Assembly: GCA_018398765.1 (NCBI GenBank)
Contig: JAHBMJ010003129.1
Span: 1-64,000, forward strand
Direction: 5' to 3'
Source: Chromera velia
Taxonomy: Eukaryota > Sar > Chromeraceae
DNA: 64,000 bases
This document shows positions 1 through 11,829 of the stretch, in pieces; position 1 is the stretch's first letter; each line of letters starts with the position of its first letter. The notes under the pieces are model-generated. The model did not search any database, was not told where the DNA came from, and saw only the letters and a list, made by a program, of their open reading frames with translations. The translations under genes were made by a program, and so were the position numbers.

Positions 1-40
<40 letters not shown>

Positions 41-66
41 GCTTTCTCGCTTTCTCGCTTTCTCTC

Positions 67-124
<58 letters not shown>

Positions 125-149
125 GCTTTCTCGCTTTCTCGCTTTCTCG

Positions 150-209
<60 letters not shown>

Positions 210-215
210 CGCTCG
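1..215. repeat. (TC)n microsatellite
   Basis: An almost uninterrupted CT-dinucleotide tract broken only by TTTCGCT and TTTCTC variants. It starts at the window edge, so its full length is unknown. It lies about 300 bases past the 3' end of the first reverse-strand gene. No gene is seen between it and position 518; the ORF-like stretch at 225-410 has no coding support. Confidence 0.95.
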
Positions 216-518
216 CTCGCATAAGTGGAAGGAAAGCAATTCCTGCTGCCTCCGACCTTCGTTTGCGGCATCTCGACAGAAAATCCATCTCCATCCGTCT
301 CGCGTTGCCTCTCAGAGGTCTGCACACAGAAAGAAATGGATTCACAAGAGAAAACAGAACCCTACTGTTACGCGCGCATATGTGCCCATGAATATGCACA
401 AGCACGCTGATTGCTGATGTCTTGACATACGCGGCACGCTTCACGACCCCCGCGCACGCTTCACGACCTTCCCCCCGGCATGAACCTCTTCACCTGCGTG
501 ACTGGCAAACACGCCGAC

Positions 519-3445
519 TCACGCAGGAAGAAGCAGTGGAGGGAGGATAACCGCGATCGGACAGAATGATGCCATCGCCCAGAGACAGGACAAGAAGCGG
601 TGGCAAAGGCCGAATATCAACGAAATAAAGATGAATAATTGGTGCTCCTGAGAATGCCACGCCCTTACCTCAAGTATACATCGTGACAACAGACACATGC
701 ACCTTGCTAGGATGGGATGTAGGGCTTCTCTCTCATCTGTCTTTCACTCACTCACCGCGTCTCGGTCTCAGGTCTCTGGACCTACCTTTTTCTCTATTTG
801 TTTTCTCTGGACCTGCCTTTCTTTCTGTTTGTCTCTCAGTCACTGAGTAAGTCAGTCAGTCAGTCAGTCAGTCTGTCTGTCTGTCTATCTGTCCGTCTCC
901 CCCCCTTTCGTTCTTTCTTTCTTTCTTTGTTTCTTTCTTTCTTTTCTTTCTTTCTTTCTTTCTTCCTTTCTTTCTTTTCTCCCTTCCTTCCCTCCTTCCT
1001 ACCTTCCTCTCTCTTTTCTCCCCTGACCTGAATGAAGCTCGCGTGGTCATTTGCCTGTTTGTTCATGCTCTCAACCTCTGCAAGGGTGACCTTCATACTG
1101 CGCAGCGCCGCCTGTCAAAGAGAAAACGAACAGACAGAAAGAGTAAATGACAGGCAGACAGATTCGTGGATAAGGAAAGAAATAATGAGAGAAAGGAAAA
1201 TAGACGAAGGAGGGAAACCAAGACAGGAAGCAAGGAAGGAAGAAAAAAGAAAATAAACAAGCAAACAAACAAACAAACAAACAAACCAAGAAACAAAGAA
1301 ACCAACAAAAAAACAAACAAACCAACAAACAAATAAACGAACCAACAAACAAACAAACAAATAAACAAACAAACAAACAAACGAACGAAACAGAAAACTC
1401 CGAAAGGAAGCAAATCAGTGACAGAAATAATCATCAAAAGTGAAGGGATCGAGCACTGAGATCTTTCTTCCTCACAGCCCCTCCTTATCACATTCAGGTT
1501 CCTTCCTTCCCCTGAGCTTCATCTAGTCAGAGCTCCAGCAACCACAAAAGCTTTTCTTCTACTCCAAATGTCAAACGAATTCTGTTACGTGCTGTGTCGG
1601 CACCCGTCGTGTTTCCTTTCTGACAGCATCAGTGACAGCAGAGATTGCACTGAGCGCCTCCAAACCAAAGGAGTCCAGGGTCAATCACAGAGACACCAAA
1701 CGGCAAAACAACAGCGCGTCGCCAAGATGGAAGGCTCATGAAGCGATAAAGAAATAATTTCAATTCTTCTCGTCCAGCTGCGTGAGGGGCCTGCCTACCC
1801 TACCCTACCCTACCTGGACTCTTGCAAGGGCACAGGAGTTGTCGGCCTGGAACCCCACGGTAACCGGAAAGAAGGCCCGAAGAACTTGGAGTTTCAACCC
1901 CGCCACGTAGGCAGCGTCGGCCTGCGAGTAAGTAACCAACCAAGGAAGCAAGGTAAAAAGAAGCAAGAGAGAGACCAAACGAGGATCTAGGTTTTCCACG
2001 AGTCCCGACGGACGCTCATCATGCCTAAGCGTGTTCCTTCAAAAGGATCCATGCAGCCTCAAGACGCCGATCGATCCAATGAGTCCCTCCCTCAGTCATG
2101 CAGAGGACCTCCAAAGTTTGCAGAGAATCAAACCCCAGAGGAATCATCGAAAGCTGCGATGCTCCATGATGCCCCGAGGCAAGCACAAAACTGATGAACA
2201 ATGAAGAAAAGCCGCTCCTACACAGACTATCCACTCACTCACTCACTCACATTCACGAAGGCTTTCTGAAGAGCTCCCTGACGTGCGCTGGCCCCAACAA
2301 ACTTCGTGATTGCCTTGTCGCACTCATCCAGAAAGACCTGCAAGCACACACATACATGTACACCATGCATCCATACATGAACTCAACAGAAAAGAATAGG
2401 AAGAGGAAGGCAAAAAGGGAACATTGACTCAGTCAAAAAGGACCTTGCCAAGTGACAAAATCCGTAAACTCCTTCAAAATGGTTTGCGTACACTTCGTCC
2501 ACACACATGTATGGATGCGACCACATGAAACGCGAACGAACGACCACGGGTTGCTGACTGCAGGGGGTCAGGTTGAGAACGACAGATTTGAGCGAAGCGC
2601 AGAGGAAAGGGTAAAGGGTGAGAGGAAAGCAACAAGAAAGTCCAAAACACGACATCAACCGACATCAAAGGAGAAGTCTCGAACGATGAATGCCAACCCA
2701 ATTCGCTGAGCTCCCTTTTATAAAAATTCCAGGAATAGAGATATTCCATGCGAAATACCAAGTAAATGAAACAAGTCTACCAGCAACCAACCGACCGACC
2801 ACGTCATGCTCTGGAATGTTTGCCAGGCCGTCTGAGGTGATGAGCATCATGTCGAGAATCTGCTTCTTCCGCTCTCCGCTTTCATCGAGAGCACCTGAAG
2901 AGGCAGAGAGACTCGAAGCACTATCACTGGCAGTGTCCACCGCAGCCCTTGTGCCTTTGGTCACACCTCCTCCTGTGACTGTGTCGACTGTCGTCACGAT
3001 GCCACCTGTGGCAACGTCAGCCCCTGTCAAGCCAGCTTGAACGGCTGTGTCTTTGTGCACGTCCTCTTGGTCGTCTTTCGGATCTTTTGGATTGCCCTGC
3101 TTTGATTTATCCTTGGGAGTGCTGTCATCGTTCTCTTCCAACGACATCTGCGTCTTTCTGTTGTCCTCTGGTGGTCTCCTTTCGACAACGCCTCGTTGTC
3201 TCCTCAGACGGCGGCGGTGGTGTTCAACTTTCTGTCGCAGCGATTCTTGCTGTTTACCTGGCTTCGTAAGAACGGTGTGCACTGCAGAATTTGAGGGATT
3301 GAAGACAGGAGAAGAGAAATCGGCAGACGTTAAATAGTCAAAAAGACGGAAAGATGGAAGTCGAAGGGAGAGCCTTTGTCACTAGAGAAAAACGAAAAGC
3401 AAAATTACAAAACATGATTTCTTCGGAGACGCAAGGTGGTCCATT

Positions 3446-3489
<44 letters not shown>

Positions 3490-6400
3490 CCCCTCTCTCT
3501 CTTCCTTCTTCTGAAAGAGACGTTTTGGATGATGTGTGAAAAAAAACATTCATCGGTCGACCTTGGAGGAACTGTTGTACTTTGGGGTCTTTCTTTGAAG
3601 GGTTGTCGGTCTGTTCATCTGAAGACCTCGAGCTCGAGTCTTGATGGTCTATTTCTTCAGGGTCGCTGTGGTTGTCTTCTCTGTCGGACCTCTCCTCGCC
3701 GCCTTGTTTCCCTCCCCCTCCCGAATCATCCTTCTCTTCAGTGCACCCGTCCGGTTTGTCTGGCAGCCAGAAAAGCTGCACGACAATTGTGGAAAAACAC
3801 ACACTTGCTTGAATAGAGGAGTTCAGTTTAGGTCATGGACAAGCAAGAGCGAAAAGGAGACTGTCCCGAACTGACAACGACTTTTGCTTCCTATGGGTAG
3901 CAATGCAACTCACTGTTCTTTCCTTTGTCAGTCACAAACCAACCAAAACAGAAATGGAAAATGTGACGATGTTACTGCGCAGAAACACACCAGAAGCACG
4001 CAGTATGCTCCAAAATTAACACCGTCCAACAGTCGTTCTATACATATACACTCAACACAGGAGCAGAGAGAGACAACGGCCCAAAAGCTCACACAGACAG
4101 AATCAGCTGAGAAGATAAAGACATGCTCGTCATTACTCCCTCCCACTGGGAACTGTACGCCGAAAAAGAAAATCTCATGACGGACCGGGTGAAATCGTTT
4201 CCACGTCCCTAGATTCTTACAATCCCAGTAGGGGCCTTCTCCATTCTCGAGCTCAAATTTGTCCTCTTCTTTGACCTCCAATTTGCACACATTTTGGTCC
4301 TCCTCTTTATCCTTCTTTGGCTTTCCCCCCCCGTCTCCTTTGTCGTCGCCTGGGTCTTCTCTTGATTGGTCGGACGAGGGGCCTTGTGTCACTGTGCCGT
4401 CGTCTTCTGGGGTTTCATTTTCTCCTGTGCCATTCTTCTTCTTTGAACCGTCATCGTCAACCTGATCAGGCCCTGACCCCTCCTTCATTAAATAACTGAT
4501 GCCTACCTTTGGGTGGTATCTTCTTTTTCTTCTCTTCTTCAGCCTTTCTCTGATGCGCAGCCTCCTGTCCTCATGCTTCAGCTGAAGTCCCGAGAGTGCG
4601 GCTTCTGTGGCTCCGTTCTGACTTCTCTTGAAGAGACGGGAAGAGACGGAAGGATGGGAAGTGAGACGGGAAAGCAATGGAGAGTCTCTCCGCATTGCTG
4701 AATCTTTGTCGGGGACAAAAGAGCGCAACGACCGGAGATGAGCTTCCAGATCGTCCCTGGCATCCGAGAGATAAACAAGCGGGTGGGCTGGAATTTCTTC
4801 GTGTGGTTCCAGGGTCTGGTTGTCTTCTTCGACGGCATGGTTTGTTTCTTCTTTCACTTCCAGGAATTTATCTTTCGGTCCTTTGTCGCTGTCGGAGTCA
4901 CTGTGATGGTTTGGGTCCTCCTGAGAGATTCTCTCGTCGCTTGACTGGCCACTCCTACTGCTGGATCTTGGTCCAGGACCGTTTCCTTCGTTCTGTGACC
5001 CTTCGTTCTCACTTCCTTCTTCGCCCCCGCTGTCCATCTCCCCGCACTCGCACTTGTCGGCATCTCTCCACTCTTCCATGAAGGTCTGCAAACACAAGAG
5101 AAGAGCAGAGCAGAGAAGAGAAGAGGAAGGGAGAGGAGAAGAGAGAGGCTTTGAGAGAGATTTCAGCTGTCTGACTAGGATGGAAACTTGATTCACGGAC
5201 AGCGGGGAGGGTTCAGGAAAGGCAGTAAGACAGCCAAGGCCGGAGTGACAGAGAAAGAGAGCCGATGGAGGATGGAGGATCGATGTAGACTGTCATGAGC
5301 CGTCATGAGAGAGAAGACAGATTCGGTAAGCTCTTGAGAGAAGAGAGAAGAGAAAGTAAGCTGAGACGAAGTCTGAAAGACGATACGATGAATCTCGGTC
5401 ATATCATAGCATAGAGACCTACTTTGATCTTGTGAAGACTCATCTTCGACGAGAGTTCCCCACCGTTTACGAGTTGTGTCACTTTGAACAAACAGGCGAC
5501 CATCGCCCTCCCCTGTCCGATGGCTCGGTACCTCATTTCGTTTCTTTCATACGGATACTTTCTCTCCTTCCGCCTCACATCGAACCCTGCCAAGTACGCC
5601 GAGGTCTGCGCAGGCCAGTTCTTATCTACCTGCAGTGTGGGGCAGTACAGTGCAGTAGAATGAAATGAGAAAGTGTTGAAAAATGAACTGAAAAAGGTAT
5701 GGGCGCAAGGGGAGCACGGGGGAAAAGCCGAGCGTCTACATGCAGAGGGAATCGATAGGATGGAAAAAACGAGAAAGAACTTCAAAGCAGCCGAGCAACA
5801 ACATCTACGAAGACGCTTTTCATCAGCCAAAGGGTTCATAAGGGAAACACAAAGGGGATGAAACTCTCATCTGTCTCTCTCCCTCCTTTTTGCACAGCCT
5901 AAGATTTGAGGACTGTATGGGTCAATGAAAGGTGTGCGTGCGTGAGTGAGTGAAGAATTCTTTTACAGGAGCACAGGAGGAGGCGGGAACGCATCAATCA
6001 AGACTGGCTGACCTACCCTCCCTTGCATGCATGCTGCTTCCCACTCCTCCCCTCCCTCGGTCTCTCCCTCTGACACACTGACACAGACAGACATACATAC
6101 ATACATACATACAGACAGACAGACAGACAGACGAACGGACAGACAGACGGACAGACGGACCTGTTGCATCTGCAGGGGCGGAAGGGTGCAGAAAGCAGGA
6201 AGGAATACGGATTCAATCCTCATGGTGGATTCATTGCATCTTGATAGCAGGACAAAGCACGCACTTGGGTGTGTTTCTCCTCCTCTACCTCACTCTCTTT
6301 CCCTCTCCCTCTCCCACTTCCTACCCTGCTGTCCCCCCAAACCTTCTGGTCAGTCCAGCAAAAGCGCAACAAAAACAGCAGATCAACATGAGCCTGATGA

Positions 6401-7712
6401 GGAAAATCTCAAAGGGACATGAGGAAACAATATGCATGGATGGAAACAGAGAGGCTGTATGCTTAATTGCCTTAATTGGGGGCTAACTGACCAAAAACGT
6501 GGCTTGTCCCTTCTCTGAGATCACCTGCCGATAGGACCTCAGGGCTGCCCTCGCTTGCATTTCTCCCGGCTGTAGGGGGAAAACAAAAAAGCAGGGGGTG
6601 GGAAGATTCATTCCGACCATCTGTACAAAAAAAGCAGCTTCAACTGTGCTTGTAAAGGCGCAAATAGACTAAGACGCAGAAACAAATCCCAAGTTGCGCT
6701 GCAGAGAAAAAAGGGAGTAGAAAATGAAAGAAGGCAGGCAAGGTTAGAGGGAAAGAAAAATGAAAGAAGAAAAGAAAATGGGGGGGGAGAGGGGGAGGGA
6801 GGAAGGAAGGAAGAGGCAGGCAGGCAGGCAGGCAGGCAGAACAACGTACTGGCTGCATGTTTTGGCATCGTAACGTCCTTCTCGTTGTCAGTCTCCCCTC
6901 TGAGTCAGTCGTGTTCAAAAAATCGATGGCTGAAAAACCCTGCAAGCAAAAACGAGGACATTTTTGGGTGAGAAACCAAAGGACGCGAGCTGACAGGGAA
7001 GGAGTGTTGCCGTTGGCAACCCATGAAGGGATGAGTATAGTCCAAGGGGTGCGAGCTGAGTGTGTTTTGATGGCCAGACCCTGAGAATTGTGAACACCGA
7101 GTCAGACAAAACGGAGTTCAAATGCAAGATGGGGTGCTCTGAAGATACCGAGAGCAGAACGGTTGGCTGCCAACTTCATGAAAGACCCACTTGCCGATGA
7201 AAAGGACGGAAGGGAATGAGACCAAGAAACAGGGGCAGGGGAACAGCAAAATGACAGACAGAATGAAAGATTGGGGCAAAGGCTGACAAAAAAAAGTGAA
7301 GGACAAAGAGGGTATATATATATATATTTGAGTAACAGCAGCGGTTACCGTGGAGATTGGGCGGACATGCACGTAAAGACTGTTTGTGAGGGGTCCAGGT
7401 GGAACCCTTTGGATGATTTGTTGGCATCCGATGCGAAACGCTTGGTTCTCGTTCAGCTGTTTGGTTAGCAGGAAGAACAAGTGAAGAGAATACTGGTGGT
7501 TTATCTGTGTGTACAGACTGAATTCTTCTTACCTTTGCCGAAGACCCCTCCTCTGATGCGTCTGTCCATTTGTGGGGAACCTCTGTCTGCTTTTGCTTGT
7601 GTGCATACAGAGACTCCGGTCTTTCTCCCTGGTCCCGCAAGGCCGAGGAGAGGAGCAGACTCGTCAACAGGAGAGCTCTGGAAAGGCGCCATGAAATTCT
7701 AAGGGGAAGCAT
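519..7712 (-). CDS. Multi-exon secreted or type I membrane protein, family not recognised
   Basis: Inferred spliced gene of roughly 900-950 residues. Exons I can place with AG/GT borders are 7712-7533, 7456-7349, 7080-6985, 6939-6850, 6569-6492, 6393-6343, a possible 9-base exon 6169-6161, 5629-5423, 5085 to about 4276, 3775-3581, 3249-2800, one near 2560-2460, 2337-2251, 2153-2109, 1921-1814, 1657-1604, 1111-1028 and 647-519 (TGA stop). Nearly every one is an exact multiple of three and starts in phase 0, which a chance assembly would not give. The N-terminus (MLPLRISWRLSRALLLTSLL) is a clear signal peptide. The middle exon is very acidic and Ser/Asp-rich with a basic KKRRKRR patch. The last exon holds a hydrophobic helix (QLFIFISLIFGL), suggesting a C-terminal membrane anchor after a helical LRSMKVTLAEVESMN segment. 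Borders in the 5085-2400 part are the least certain. I do not recognise the family. It is divergent from the secreted-protein gene at 8377. Confidence 0.55.
840..1010. repeat. (GTCA)n/(GTCT)n then (TTTC)n tract
   Basis: Tetranucleotide runs inside the last intron of the first gene. On the gene's sense strand this is a GA-rich block just after the donor at 1027. Apparent long reading frames across it are low-complexity artefacts. Confidence 0.9.
1258..1384. repeat. (AAAC)n microsatellite
   Basis: About 30 near-perfect AAAC units with occasional AAAT and ACCA variants, in the intron between the inferred exons 1657-1604 and 1111-1028. On the sense strand of the gene it reads GTTT repeats, a T/G-rich tract upstream of the acceptor. 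Confidence 0.93.
1790..1813 (-). other. Tandem GTAGG repeats forming the 5' splice site
   Basis: On the reverse strand the exon ending in CCAG at 1814 is followed by GTAGGGTAGGGTAGGG and one more GTAGG. Each unit is a possible donor shifted by five bases. The unit resembles telomere-type TAGGG, but it is too short and interstitial to be a telomere. Confidence 0.6.
6085..6160. repeat. (GACA)n tract
   Basis: GACA/GACG tetranucleotide run in an intron of the first gene. On the sense strand it reads GTCTGTCTGTC and begins with the GTCCGT donor of the possible 9-base exon 6169-6161. Confidence 0.85.
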
Positions 7713-8376
7713 AGGGTGAGAAGCCCCCCCCTCTCTCCGAGTAGACTGTCAACCAGTCAAGCACCCAACATGACCAAGGTCCCTTGACTCCTCGAACACA
7801 GGCTTTAAACGGCGGCCACCTCTGTGTAGCCACAGATCGGTCTACAAGTTGCCGTGCGAGAGAATGGACTATATATATATATATACAGCTGGGCCCGGAT
7901 GGATCCTTCCTCAAAACCTTCATGCACGTGCCGGCCGTACGTACGTATACGTACGTATCGGCCACACTCAAATCGCATGCCTACCGATACACTTCCGAAC
8001 ACAAATGTACCGATACTGCTGTAATGTGTATGCATGTCTGCTTCTTGTTGATTCACACACCAGCTATGTTCGAAAGTGACCATGTATATAGACTGCGCTA
8101 GCTGCTGAGCAGCCTTCTTGATCAAGGTGCAAGGATCTTTCGACATTGTGCGCTTCTCCTCAAAGGATCCAGTCACACAATTAACCGACCGTACCAGACA
8201 GAGATCATCCATGTAACAGTGAGAGCATGAGCGTCTCAAAGTCTTTCCGTGCGAGATTCTGGCGAGTGTAAGGGTGGCCAGTCCTTGACTGCACCGCTCC
8301 TGACAGCAAGGGTGCGCGCAGCTGTCCAGAGTTTCGTCGAATACTGCGTTCTGCCGAGGCACCTGCAAGAAAAACT
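7713..8376. promoter_or_regulatory. Divergent intergenic region with TA tracts and a 20-bp palindrome
   Basis: Spacer between the start of the reverse-strand gene (7712) and the start of the forward secreted-protein gene (8377). It contains a TATATA tract at about 7869-7885 and a perfect palindrome TACGTACGTATACGTACGTA at 7938-7957 flanked by CCGGCCG and TCGGCC. No coding sequence is supported inside. A shared promoter function is inferred from position only. Confidence 0.4.
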
Positions 8377-9096
8377 ATGGGCATGCACTTCAGACTTCTG
8401 TTTATCACAGCGTCAGCTCTCTTAGGTGTCTGCCGCTCTACACGACTCCGGCTGGGGCAGGGGGAGCGTGGAGCTGTGCCCGTTTTTGACGACAGTTCCT
8501 TCGGGGATGGGAGGGAGTTTTTCATCTCCTACTCCCGTCCCATCAAATCAGCCGAAAGTCTGACAGCGTACAACAAAGTCTGCTTTGGGGACCCCTGTAA
8601 GAAACAACTGGAGGCCAATGTAGAGTGGCAGTGCGAGGCACTTCCCATGTCCAATGCCTTCACAGCATCGTTTAATCTGTTGAAATTTGAAGCTGGCAGG
8701 TTGCAATCACAAGAAAAAACAAGCATGAGGGTGGTGAACTGGTGCTATGCACCTTCTCCCCGGCCAGGCCTGACATGGACGGATACGTCAACAGAGTTCG
8801 TCGATGTGACTTTGAAAACTTACCCATACGATTTATCAAAAGAAGCCAACACGGCGAACAAACACGACTGGGAAGACTATTTCTTCACCTGCGCAGGTTG
8901 TGATGCACGCGAGGTTCTCTATCTTCTGAACTCCAAAAGGAGGCAAGGGGACCTGGATGCAACTGGGGTCGTCAAGATCACCCAGGCACACCACTCTCTG
9001 CAGAAAAATCTCTCAGGAGAACCCCTCGCAGCATCTGGATTCAGGGACCTGGGGGGAGATGGGGAAGGAGGGTATGCGGGGTTTGCGAAGGCTTGA
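8377..9096 (+). CDS. Single-exon secreted protein, family not recognised
   Basis: Uninterrupted 239-residue reading frame. It starts MGMHFRLLFITASALLGVCR, a textbook signal peptide with cleavage probably after residues 20-21; a second Met at residue 3 could also be the start. The mature part is hydrophilic with about nine cysteines, including CFGDPCKK, a CAGC motif near residue 172 and the pairs WQCEALP and WCYAPSP, consistent with an extracellular disulfide-bonded domain. No transmembrane helix follows the signal. It ends at TGA in a Gly-rich tail (GGDGEGGYAGFAKA). I do not recognise the family. It lies divergent to the gene at 7712. Lack of introns is unusual next to its intron-rich neighbours, although the tail could also run into an intron near 9080. 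Confidence 0.7.
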   Translation: MGMHFRLLFITASALLGVCRSTRLRLGQGERGAVPVFDDSSFGDGREFFISYSRPIKSAESLTAYNKVCFGDPCKKQLEANVEWQCEALPMSNAFTASFNLLKFEAGRLQSQEKTSMRVVNWCYAPSPRPGLTWTDTSTEFVDVTLKTYPYDLSKEANTANKHDWEDYFFTCAGCDAREVLYLLNSKRRQGDLDATGVVKITQAHHSLQKNLSGEPLAASGFRDLGGDGEGGYAGFAKA

Positions 9097-9785
9097 GGAT
9101 CTGGTCATCGACTGGGTCTGAAACTTGAAGGAGAACTAACCGAAAGTAGAGCAAAGTCAAGAGAGAGAACGAACAACACAAATGAGAAAACAATGGACTC
9201 AGCGAGAGAAAAGAAGAAACCGATCACGAAGGGAGACCTGCACACCGTTTCTCTATCTCACTGTGTCTGGGGGAAGCTGCAGAATTCCACCAAGGCAGCA
9301 CGACAGAGAGAAAATTTGCACCGCGTTGAGAAGAGAAGGAGCTGTTCTCGTTGTGTCAACGGTGTCACCACTGAAGAGAGAAGCAATCTGCATCAACAGA
9401 AAAGGAGATAGACACTCGTTGCAGGGTGTGTGGCGTTCTAAAAATGAGAACAAGGCAGACCACTGAAAGTCAGCGAAGGCCTTCATGCAGGTTTTTGACA
9501 TTTATGGAGAAAGAACCTAGGAAAGAACCAGAGAACTTGCAAAGGGATCCGCTCATGATGATCCAGATAGAACGATTCAGACTATAGATTGGCGGGTCCA
9601 GACAAAGTGCCCTCATGATCGGTTTTTGAGAACCCTTGCTCTTTTGTTTTCTGGGATTTTTTGTTCTATTTCCATCAGGCCACTGCATTGTCTTTTCAAA
9701 AGGAACGTCTCCTTCATCTCCATGCATCAACTCTCCTCCCATCCCGCACAGTCTCTCTTTGTGTGTGCATGTTTGTGCATGTGCA

Positions 9786-9820
<35 letters not shown>

Positions 9821-9997
9821 GAAAGAGAGAGAGAGAGAGAGATCGAGTGAGTGTGTGTGTGAGAGAGAGAGAGTCTGTATTTGTATGCATGCATGCATGC
9901 ATTCATGTTTCAATCTAGGGCCGATTCTAGGCATATATGTGGAAGCCCAACAACAGGCTATCCATAGATAGAGCTATACTAACTGTGTAACTAGCTT
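9097..9997. other. Intergenic, no gene seen
   Basis: No convincing coding sequence on either strand. It holds a compound (GT)n(GA)n(GT)n(GA)n microsatellite at 9783-9873, then a short ATGC repeat at 9885-9902, and ends at the target duplication of the inverted-repeat element at 10006. Confidence 0.7.
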
Positions 9998-10005
9998 TGG
10001 AAGCT

Positions 10006-10231
10006 CTAGGCGCCGGCTAGAGAAAAAAAAAAAAGATCTCCCTAGATCGTCTACTTTTTTTTTTTTTCTTTTTCAGTCAAACAACTGTTGTTCAACTGTT
10101 GCACAAATGTTGTTTATGGGTTGCACAACTGTTGTTAAATGTTGTTCAGGGTCAAAAAGTAAAAAAGAAAAAAAAAAAGATCTCCCGAGATCGTCTACTT
10201 TTTTTTTTTTTTCGCTCTAGCCGGCGTCTAG
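10006..10231. mobile_element. Short non-autonomous inverted-repeat element (MITE-like) with 8-bp target duplication
   Basis: A 226-base element. Terminal inverted repeats are CTAGGCGCCGGCTAGAG (10006-10022) and the complement of CTCTAGCCGGCGTCTAG (10215-10231), matching at 16 of 17 positions. It is flanked by a perfect 8-bp direct repeat TGGAAGCT (9998-10005 and 10232-10239). Inside each end lies a direct copy of an A12-GATCTCCC-AGATCGTCTAC-T12 block, and the centre is a TGTTGTT/TGTTGCAC repeat. There is no coding capacity. The 8-bp duplication fits the hAT or P superfamily; the exact family is not known to me. Confidence 0.88.
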
Positions 10232-10344
10232 TGGAAGCTTAATTTAACACAAACGAATTTATAATAGAAACTATAGGGACTCGAAGCAGAGAGGCTGAGC
10301 AGAGCTGCTGCATGGGTGAGTGCCCCTGACAATCTTGACTGGCC

Positions 10345-11514
10345 GTGCGTAGTAGGAATATATATGACCGTTGTGCAGACTCCCCTCAAGAAGACGAAAC
10401 ACTGCTTGAAGAGGTAAGTGAAAAATTGGAAGGGATCAAAAGGAAATCAGAATCAAAAGGAGGAAAAAGGAGTCTTCAATGTATTGGAGGAGATTTCAAT
10501 ACAAGAACAGGGACCCTGGCACCGCGTATGGTGTGGGATGACGGAGAAATAGACGGACCAAGAGTGGAAAGAGGGGCAGAAAAAGGAAAAGGGAATTCAA
10601 TATTATATAGAGAGTCAGAGGACAAGAAGGCAGATAAGCGGGGAGACATTTTCATTTCTTTTTGTCAAGGAAGAGAGATCGTTCCCTTAAACAGACTATA
10701 AAAATGTTGTATCGAGGAAGGAAAGGAGGAGGAGGCGTTTGATTTCGATAAACGATACATATTTGATGCGTGCATGGTAGGTAGGGAAGGGAAGGCAGTG
10801 AATGACTACATGTGCGTATCCCCTGAGTTGCCCCTTTCTATTTTATCCTTCACAATCCGCCCCCTCCACTCCCTCAATTTCGACCACCTTACACTGTGTA
10901 TAAGCCTGAAAGTACAGACAAAGGAAGAACTGGAGAAAAGAAAAAAGAAGAAAAAGAAGAAGAGTGAGTTAAAAGAGGAAGACCAAATAAAGAAAAGATG
11001 GTGGGGTCCTCTGCCTGCAAGAGCGGAGAGGGAATTCATGGAAAGCCTTGAAGAAAGAATAGAAAAGGAAAACCTTGGCGCGCTATACAGAGATATCTTG
11101 CAAAAAGAAGAGGGCTTTGGTGTAGAAAGAAAGACATTAGAAGAGGAATATAGAAGAATAGAGACGGCGGTCAGAGAAGAATACATAAAAGCAGCACAAA
11201 AAGAGAAACAAAAGAGAAGAGGAACAGAAATACTCCTTGATAACCCCTCTGAAGTCATCTGCAAGAAAAAAGAAAAAGAAACGCGAAACAGAGAAAGAAA
11301 AGCAGACAAGAAAGTAGCCAAGGCCAAAAGAAAGGAGAGAGAGACTCTTGCACATGAAGAAGAGAGAAAGAGAATTGCAAAAGAAGAGTTAGAAAGGGTA
11401 AGAACGGAGAAAAGAGAGGCAAGCAAGGAATACAGAAGGATAAAAAGAAAAAGAAAAAGAAAAAGAGATTTTCTTCTGAACAGAGGGACCGCACAAAAAG
11501 AACATAGAAAATAA
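10345..11514 (+). pseudogene. LINE endonuclease (partial) and charged linker
   Basis: Apurinic-type endonuclease remnant: GGDFNTRTG (around 10486-10512) matches the GDFN catalytic motif and FDHLTLCISL (around 10879-10908) the C-terminal SDH-like motif, in a second segment that begins after a stop near 10700. It continues into about 190 residues of Lys/Glu/Arg-rich coiled-coil-like linker, which ends at a stop at 11514. At least one stop separates the two endonuclease pieces, so the copy is not functional. Confidence 0.75.
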
Positions 11515-11829
11515 TAAATCAATTGAAAGAAGACGGAGGCGGATAGATCCTCAAGTATATGGAGAGCCCTCTCAATAAGAAAGGAAGTGCACCGAAAAAA
11601 CAGGATGTCAAATAACAAGATAGCGAGAGAGAACGAAAAACTTTTCCAGATAGAAGGAAGCGTAAGGGAAAGAAAGGAAGGCTTAGCAGAGAACAGGGAA
11701 AAAGAAGATGGGCAGAAAGAAATCAAAAGAGCAAGGGCGGGGGTAGGAGCAATAAAAAGCGCCATAAGGACAGAAAAAGTAAAAAAGGCTATGCACAAGG
11801 CAGGAAACCCAAGAAATGCAGCAGGAATT

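Noticed and set aside
860-1491. Long overlapping open frames on both strands through TTTC and AAAC repeats
   Set aside because: Composition is purely that of simple repeats (poly Phe/Ser/Leu or Lys/Arg/Glu); they fall in introns of the first gene.
1790-1815. Interstitial telomere
   Set aside because: Only about four CCCTA units, and it coincides with a splice donor; too short and imperfect.
10806-11798. 330-residue reverse-strand open frame
   Set aside because: Mirror of the A-rich LINE coding strand; Phe/Ser/Leu-rich and without domains.
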